A DNA stretch of 64,000 nt, from NCBI GenBank assembly GCA_907163375.1, contig CAJQUW010000498.1, forward strand, positions 310,001 through 374,000. Direction: 5' to 3'. Below the pieces are notes generated by a model, which was not told the origin of the DNA, ran no database searches, and was given only the letters and a program-made list of their open reading frames with translations. Within the stretch, counting starts at the first letter, position 1; every line of letters begins with the position of its first letter. A program made the position numbers and the translations under genes. The stretch comes from Prostheceraeus crozeri (Eukaryota; Platyhelminthes; Polycladida; Euryleptidae). Positions 57,024 to 64,000 of the stretch are shown one piece after another.

Positions 57024-57149
57024 CATTACATATTCATTGATAAACACATAGAAGTCTAATTTAACAAAATCGAATGCCCTATTGTAATGCATTAATGAAA
57101 AACGATAGCTGAATCCAATATAGGTACAATGTATTTAAAGAACATAAAA

Positions 57150-57772
57150 AAATCAAATTCCAGGATCAGTATCGGGTGCAAGCTTCCCTTGCCAATAACA
57201 GAGCATGCAGACGTCTGGTAGAAAACGACTTTCGTCCATAAAGATAGCCCTCTGCCATGGGTTTTGACGCCAATTGATTCGTTCAATTGCCCATTTTTCT
57301 CTTGTTGAAACATGAGCAGGAAACGGAAGAAATCGCTTTCTCATTCGCCAATATCGCATGCTCGTATCCCGTATGCGTGGACGTATGGTCCGAGCACTTA
57401 AAGGAAACCCAGATGAGCCACGCTCTCGCCACAAAAACCGGAGTAAGGGAGCAGGCGTCGTGGGGTTGCCTCTCACCAAACGAATCAAGCGTCGATCCGC
57501 CCTAGCTGAAGACTATCGCGAGCCTCTTCTGCTTTTCCGTGCGTGTTGCACGTTTCCACGAACTCAAGAAATAACATTTTTATTGCTGTGTGAGATCTAT
57601 CCATTGCCGGAGCTACTTCGAGGATGGAAGCATTGACTTCTATCATTCCGAAAGCTCGCCAGCGCTGTGATTCTGTCATTTGTCGATCCATAAGGCGGTG
57701 CTTATCAAAAGAGTGTCTTTTAAAGATCATTATGGATAGACGGTGTCCTCGGCATGAGCGATCATCATACAA
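57150..57772 (-). pseudogene. decayed Tc1-like transposase, N-terminal half
   Basis: The minus strand reads MTESQRWRAFGMIEVNASIL and EVAPAMDRSHTAIKMLF, a helix-turn-helix like those of Tc1-type transposases. After a frameshift near 57486 it continues FPLSARTIRPRIRDTSM, W.RMRKRFLPFPAHVSTREK, INWRQNPWQRAIFMDESRF and ends. W..(I/V)(I/F)..DESRF is the block holding the first catalytic Asp. The second Asp and third acidic residue are missing. Different from the intact 17-kb element, so a separate family or older invasion. Confidence 0.75.
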
Positions 57773-57779
57773 TCCGTCG

Positions 57780-59305
57780 TGCTGTGTCTGACATTGAATT
57801 AAGAGTGAACACTGTAGATTTCTATGGTGGAAACTTTTCGATGTTGCGTAGTGTATTTGCTTGCCTGCTGGTTTTTGAACGATTCTAAAGTGGACGTTTT
57901 ATAAATAATGTTACAAAACTGAATAAGTGAGTGAAAAAATATGACATGCCTGTAATTTCGGCTAAAAGAAAGGGAGTGCTATTTTGAAATTCTGTTTCGC
58001 AAAATTACATGAAATTCAATTAATTTTAGAAGATCCCTTCTCTTAAAAATGCAAGTCGATCAATTGCTACTATTCATGTTTTAATGTACTCTTTTTATCA
58101 GTCTAGACCAGACATAGCTTCGTTTTGAGGATATTGATGTTCTCTGCTCTCATGGTAACTGAATCCGTCATACGCGAACTGTTATTATTGCCAAGGGGAT
58201 ATGATGAGATACCGTTATATCTTTTGTTCATTCCATTTATAAAAGAAGGCCACTGGATAAGATGTTAATGAGATGCGAACATTGTGTACGATCACTCTAT
58301 GCATCAACTATGATTTAAAACCTGTTAAAAACATCGGTGCGCCGTAACTTTTGATTCTAATTTAATCGTTTTTAAGGGGCTTCAGTTGAAAGCGCAATGC
58401 ACGGAACATGCATTAAGGAGGCATGTAGCATTATAACACTGGTAAATACCTGCTACTATTGGCTCAGTAGGAATTATTTTGAGATAAAACGACAAAATAC
58501 GAATGAAAACACGCAGATAGAGCGCAATCATGAAGTGATCATGATAATACTATGAAGGCAAAAGCAAAAGCAATAAGAAACCGATATTAACTTATTATGT
58601 TAAGAATCCTTGTCAGTAAAGCATATAAAATTATACAAAGGCCAATACTTATACATCCATAGTAGCCTTAGATAACCTCTGGGATATTTCTGTCGTCATA
58701 GTTGAAACTGAAAAGGCATCAGTGAACTTAATATCACAATAATTGGTCATTTATACGTGTCTGCTTTTGTATTTTCGTTCGTACAAATGTGCTTTGCTTA
58801 ATTCTGTGTTTCTATTATTGCGTTAGTGTAGTAATCACATGCATGTCACATGGCGTGAATAAAATAATAACTGATATTGCACAGTGAAGTGATACAGCCG
58901 GCATACAACACTTTATTACATCATTTTTAATCATATAGCGTAATTTGTCGTCTGAAAATAACAGCATCCTATCAAATTCGGAATCGTGTTTCAAACGTAG
59001 CCGTAAGACTTCTGATGAAGTTCAAAACAACAGCTTTAGCCGACGAATCAACTACAGCGCCTTTACGAAAAATGTACTACTTGGAAAATTGTCCTATTTA
59101 TTAGTCACCACGTATGGCGGACTTATCATAGTCGTGTACTTCACAACTTGATTTATTGTGCTTCAATTTCGTGAGAAAAGCTATTGTCAGAATTATTTAA
59201 ATCATTATTAAAATATATCAATCAACAGCAGTGTTTCCAGTTTGAGAATTGTGGGAATCAGCCATTCGTGTTGCAGTGATGATAAACCTCATGAGAAAAA
59301 ACACA
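57780..59305. other. 1.5-kb AT-rich stretch, nothing recognised
   Basis: No gene or repeat seen. Confidence 0.4.
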
Positions 59306-59307
59306 GA

Positions 59308-59310
<3 letters not shown>

Positions 59311-59350
<40 letters not shown>
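59311..59350. repeat. (AT)20 microsatellite
   Basis: Uninterrupted AT dinucleotides. Confidence 0.97.
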
Positions 59351-59353
<3 letters not shown>

Positions 59354-59354
59354 T

Positions 59355-60430
59355 TTGGTAAATGGGATGCTAATCAACTTCTAAATTCTTTTTCTTACAC
59401 TAATCTTACTGGTTTTATTTAGTTTTTGCTCGTGATTTAATGTCGACTCATTTGTTGCCGGTGATCATTTATACAAGAATTTCAACTCTTAAGTTCTTCG
59501 TTGCGAAGAAGAAAGCAGATTACTGTAAACATCTGACGATGCTCAGAACACCTGCAAAATTGCATTTGACATTTAAGAAAATACCTCATTCGTCATATCA
59601 GAAGCCCCGGGCTTATAATTACTGTTGAACCAGTGAGAAGGGCCGATTATTTGAAGCGGGGATTTTATTACTTTATTTCAGAATTTTTTGATATTTAACA
59701 ATTACATTGTACCGCATTTACTTTTCATATTTCTGCAAGCTGTTTTATTAATTCAAAAAATAAAAGCAATAGTTCTGCAATGAAAAAACTACCCGGTAAA
59801 TTACTAAAAATCCAAGCACGTATAGCCATAGGGAGAATTAGAATTTGCACTTGCACTCAGAATCATCGTCATGGACTTCGACACATTGAAATACACTTTC
59901 ATCCAATTAACTAACATAATCCTCAATGTCGAATGTGCTTTCAACCTTGCGTCGATGTAGCTGGTCAAGAATATTTAACTGCTCTAAAGCATGAATGTTC
60001 ATGTCTTCACAGCCGTCCAACGAAGTGGTCAAGCCACAAACGTGAAACGCGTGTTGATGAGTTCCACTTCTAATGAACTCCAGGCAGAAACAACCCATTT
60101 GCACAATTGGAGTTTGCTCGGATGGTTTGGATTTCCCGCTGCAGTCTTGTTTGATTCTTAAACACCGATTGTACGAGCCCAATTTTCCTCCCACCCTTCC
60201 CTCTTGAAGATTTTCTTCTGTACGGCAAAGGAGTGTCTTGAACTCATCCTATCAAAATCAACCATGATCGAGAGCATCGAAAGCAGACGTCTGCGTACAC
60301 AAACGCCAGACAAATCGCTACTTTTTGTCACGCGACTGTGTGAACTAGCGTGCGCCCATAGAAATAGGACATTTATGTGCAGTGTATTCACACTGATATG
60401 ATGTAGTCCATCACTCATAATTCCATAGTT
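59355..60430. other. AT-rich stretch; minus-strand frames without assignment
   Basis: A minus-strand frame at 59907-60194 (95 codons, with SLDGCEDMNIHALEQLNILD and ESTFDIEDYV) looks somewhat protein-like. It overlaps a longer minus frame at 60158-60673. I do not recognise either, and no splice pair or repeat supports them, so I make no CDS call. Confidence 0.3.
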
Positions 60431-60434
60431 GAAG

Positions 60435-60488
60435 GGGGCTTCTAATCGGACAGGGGCCTGTAATAGAGCAGGGGCTTCTAATAGGACG
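60435..60488 (+). repeat. 18-bp tandem repeat, three units
   Basis: Units start at 60435, 60453 and 60471, each GGGGC(T/C)T(C or variant)TAAT..GA(C/G)(A/G), with about four changes between units. Confidence 0.8.
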
Positions 60489-60489
60489 A

Positions 60490-61590
60490 ATACGGTAATT
60501 TCTGAAAAAAACTTGATATCATATGGATTAAACCACTCTCTAGGCATGTACACATACTTTTCAGAACAAAATGCATTGATGATTGAATGCACTAGACAAT
60601 TATCGATCATATTCTTAGAAAATAAGAGATTTCGGTAGTAATGACGGTCTCGTTGACTGAAGGAACTTAACACGAGACGATCTCAAGCTTCAAAGCAGTT
60701 CAGAAAATCAATTGGTACCGAAGTCATTATCTTGTGAATCACATGTGATACGGGCGATGAAATGGATTCGACTGACTGCATTTGTAGTCAACATACCTAT
60801 AACAATGCACTCCGGATAGAATTTCAAAATGTCCTCATATTTCAGAGAGCACTGCCTCTGGAGAGCGTATCTCATCCTACCAAACTGATGAAGTTCTAGC
60901 TACGAATGATTCATTATCATCCATCATCTGATAGCTATGCATTGCACAACCAAATCTGCCAGACCTGTAAATCCTTGCAAAGAAAGTCACCACGAAATCT
61001 CCACGAATTAAATAATTGTTGAGTAATTGTATAAGGCCGAATAATTGTGGCGAATTTGCGGCCACTTTTGTGGTCAGGCACCGTAATTACTATTAAACGT
61101 TATTTTGTCATATTTCCATTACGAGATGCAATGTTGATATTCCGTAGAAATATTGCTATTCAACCACGACATCCGAGCGTCATTCCAAAATACAGCACGA
61201 CGAGCCGAGTATATATATTGATACATGACGCATATTTTATTTTTGCATGCCGTCATGTTAGTTAGTGGCAAAGTTGAAGGTTCACATAATTATACTACTT
61301 GTAAAAGTCACAAGTAGTTATGATAATGGCATCTTGGAAATTTGCACTTTTAATGCACTTTGATCGTGCATGCCATCGTGTATGCTCAGACTGGCGAGAA
61401 AAGTTCAAACACATGTTCAATGTGTTCCACTCTCTCTCCTCACCACTATTTGAAATACCTCACACGAAACTCCAAAAAATACTTTAAATATTTCGACGTC
61501 TTTTCGATATCGGGGAAATGAAAATTAAAATGCAATTGGCCACAAATTTCTACTTAGCATTTTACAAAGTAATTATTTTTGTATCATCAG
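60490..61590. other. AT-rich stretch, nothing recognised
   Basis: No gene or repeat seen. Confidence 0.4.
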
Positions 61591-61595
61591 CTCCT

Positions 61596-61745
61596 CTCAG
61601 TAATTTGAGATAATTTGAAGTCTCATCGAAATTCGTGAATCTACTTGCATTTTTATAAGCAAGTTCTGTCAAGATGTTACAATTTGTTTTAGAAATGCAT
61701 CCATTGATTCTGATGGGACTTCAAATTATCTCAAATTATTAAGAG
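61596..61745. mobile_element. 150-bp MITE-like element
   Basis: Left end TAATTTGAGATAATTTGAAG (61601 onward) and its complement ending at 61738 form inverted repeats of about 27 bases with two differences. The arms extend a few bases further as CTCTCAG/CTCTTAA. The interior is AT-rich and non-coding. Confidence 0.7.
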
Positions 61746-61749
61746 AATA

Positions 61750-63750
61750 TGAAGATATAAAAAATACTAGCATTATGAAATGTTAAGTAAAAATTCATAT
61801 GTACATCAATTGTTTATTAATTTCCATTCCGCGATCTCGTAATCCAGCGAAATATTTTGTGGATTCAATCGTGGTTTCTCGTGACAAATCAGGTTCTTCT
61901 ACGTTCGCTCAGGTTTCCATATTTTAGAAGTGTTACTGACTGTCAAATTGTGCAAATAAAGGCTGAATTAAGGATTGGCTGTTTCAAGAGGATTTGGAAC
62001 ATCCTACATCTCAGCAGCTATCGTGCACACAAGTAAAAATGCATATTTGGAATGCAAAATCTATGGTGATAGGAATTATTCATAATATTATATAATTGTC
62101 CTTAAGAGGAAAGTATGTGAACCAGAGACATACCCCGGTACTTTATAAATTTCATGACACTTGTTCCTTCATCTGAAAGACTACCTGAAATCCAACGCAT
62201 GTAATCGAAAGAGCACGCTTGAATTTTTTGTTTAAATACCTGACACGCTTGAATATCTGACATGTGGATTTTGTGACAATTAGTTTTTTAAGAAATAGTA
62301 AGTGCTTACGATAGTCAGCACTCACACGATTAGGTAGTACTCGTAGATAGATTAACCTGTGTTGTCAGAAACCAGTGCTGTGCAGGTGTATCTGACGTTT
62401 AATCAAATTTTCCATTGATGGTAAAGCGTACTCTCAAGCGCTGCATGCCCTTATATTCCTTATATCCTTCATTTAATAATTTATACCAATCACAGTGAAT
62501 TGTAAGCACTTCTGCAGTGGTCGATCTCTATTATTTAAACATATATATGCAATATATAGGCCTACTTATCATTTAGAACTATGTTACACAACGTTTAACA
62601 TGCATGATAAGTGAAATAACGCTAATGCTATGGCCATGTGATAAGGTAGTGCTACATACACAAAATTTTCCTCAGCTTGGTGCTTCATGCTTGATCTATC
62701 TGAAAAGTTGCGGCAAAATGAAATGTGGCTGCATAAAGTATTTCCAGTGTTATCGCAATGTAGCACCATAATTAATTAAGCTCAATATCCTACAAATAGG
62801 TGGATGACTGGGGTGTGCGCTGGACAGATTTCCCTCTAAATATTTGTTACCTCAGAAATAGCCCATAGTAGGACAAGGTACATGCCTTGCTATTTGGAAA
62901 CACGATCGGGCTGCCGATTTTCAAGATTATTTCCCTCGACTTCCTCTTAAATTTGACTTTTCATATTTGTGCTGATGTATCATAGAATATAATCTGTTGG
63001 GTTTGCAAACATGTCAATCATAACGAACGCTATCATTTGATGTTGCTGGTAAGGATATGAGCTTCCCAGAAATACGCATTAACTTCTCTCTGAGAATGGA
63101 TTTCAAGACCAGCAGAACAAGTCATGAAAAAAGGACTTCTCTGTGACGCAATTTTCACAGAATTTTATTGTTGGGATAATTTGCTGAAACTATGGAAACT
63201 TCATTTGTGGGCGTGAGTCATAATTACAGTTTGAAACGCTAGCCCATATTTTCAATCGTCAAAAAGTTGCGTTCGACTGATAACTATGCACACGATCTTA
63301 TGAACCTTAATTCCGAACAGCAAAGCATCTTGAGTGTTACTTGAAATATGAATATTGATTATTCAAGTTAAACTTGCAGCGGTGTATTCAAATGACTTTG
63401 CTAACTTTACACGGGCAGGACCCAGATCTTTACATTGAAATTACAAGCCTGGCCCACGCCGAAAAGTGAAAACCTGCACCGAATCATTTGAGTTAAGATG
63501 TAGATAGAATACTTGTACTTGCATTTCTCAAAAGTGGGCTTTTACAACAATCCTCTGGTATGATATATTGATTGAATCTTCCTGACATGATTTTAGGCTC
63601 TGCGAATTCGATGCTGTCAAACAAAAAAAATGGTTGACTTGTTGATCGAATTCCTATTGCCGCCGTAGAAAGAGGTGTTTGTTTGTTTGGATAACACGAG
63701 TATAATCTACCTGTAGGTAATTATGTACGTTCACTTCAGCTTCATAAATG
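61750..63750. other. 2-kb AT-rich stretch, nothing recognised
   Basis: No gene or repeat seen. Confidence 0.4.
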
Positions 63751-63760
63751 TGCTATCTCG

Positions 63761-64000
63761 TTAAGCCCATGCATATTTCGTGTGTTTATTATCTTTTTAA
63801 ACGATCTACCGCACAAAGATTTTCATGAAATGTCACCATACTTATAGAATTGTATCAGGCATACCTAAAGGTTCTGTACTTGCTTCTTATATTTTTGCTT
63901 GCTATTTTGGCGATTTTGGTTATTCACAACATTCAACATGCTGTGTTAACTACGCTGATGATTTAACGGCTGTGATACCAATATATGATGATGATTGTGT
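63761..64000 (+). pseudogene. LINE reverse transcriptase fragment running off the right edge
   Basis: From 63846 the plus strand reads RIVSGIPKGSVLASYIFACY, then HSTCCVNYADDLTAVIPIYD to the window end. SG(I/V)P(Q/K)GSVL and YADD are the B and C motifs of a non-LTR reverse transcriptase, YADD holding two catalytic Asp residues. Just before it, in another frame (63785-63811), FIIFLNDLP resembles the motif that normally follows GS(V)L(G/S)P, so it is out of order here. The frame is closed by TAA at 63798-63800, so the upstream part is broken. The element probably continues beyond the window. Confidence 0.72.

Noticed and set aside
60158-60673. 171-codon minus-strand frame
   Set aside because: Part of it reads through the 18-bp tandem repeat, no domain is recognisable and no splice context supports it.
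1-64000. Prokaryotic features such as CRISPR arrays, operons or phage genes
   Set aside because: No regularly spaced direct repeats of the right type, no dense coding, and clear spliceosomal introns; the window is animal nuclear DNA.

Overview
The window is eukaryotic and animal-like. It is A+T-rich (about two thirds by eye) and gene-poor, has GT-AG introns, and is filled with decayed and fresh transposable elements. The only gene I recognise is a SYD-1/SYDE-type RhoGAP on the minus strand. Its C2/RhoGAP exon lies at 14377-15498 and the next exon at 4423-4583. They join in frame inside the RhoGAP domain across a 9.8-kb intron. Tc1/mariner, piggyBac, Penelope-like, RTE-like and other LINE elements, tRNA-derived SINEs and MITEs all occur together, which fits an invertebrate, probably marine. 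I cannot name the phylum from sequence alone.

Layout. 0.5-2.1 kb: a tRNA-like SINE head and a decayed LINE. 2.9-7.6 kb: copies of an unclassified dispersed repeat around and inside the SYDE gene. 4.4-15.5 kb: SYDE exons with a repeat-loaded intron holding a 32-bp tandem repeat, a tRNA-derived SINE, and a 543-bp palindrome whose 219-bp arms look identical. 16.8-18.2 kb: a Tc1-like transposon with an intact DD34E transposase. 21-25 kb: a LINE 3' remnant, a 1-kb TA-flanked MITE, a SINE with a decayed hammerhead core and a decayed mariner. 25.7-27.6 kb: a Penelope-like element flanked by 221-bp inverted copies of its own 3' end. 29.6-30.8 kb: nested foldback/MITE elements. 31.4-32.0 kb: a LINE 3' end. 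33.9-34.3 kb: two partial SINE copies, one with a near-complete hammerhead ribozyme core. 36.2-38.1 kb: a piggyBac element with a broken transposase C-terminus. 38.9-49.3 kb: foldbacks, LINE 3' ends, an orphan exon candidate, SINE copies and a hAT-like MITE. 51-64 kb: a tRNA-like gene or SINE head, another dispersed-repeat copy, a decayed Tc1-like transposase, small MITEs and a reverse-transcriptase fragment at the right edge.

The most interesting signal is the SINE family pairing a tRNA-like Pol III head with a hammerhead-ribozyme core downstream. One copy (minus strand, about 33988-34024) keeps the CTGATGA and GAAA core segments, a 4-bp stem II, a GTC cleavage triplet and a very short, palindromic stem III. 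This fits the weak-stem-III, possibly dimeric hammerheads known from animal retroelements. The Penelope-like element and the perfect palindrome come next. All calls rest on reading the sequence; no database search was run.
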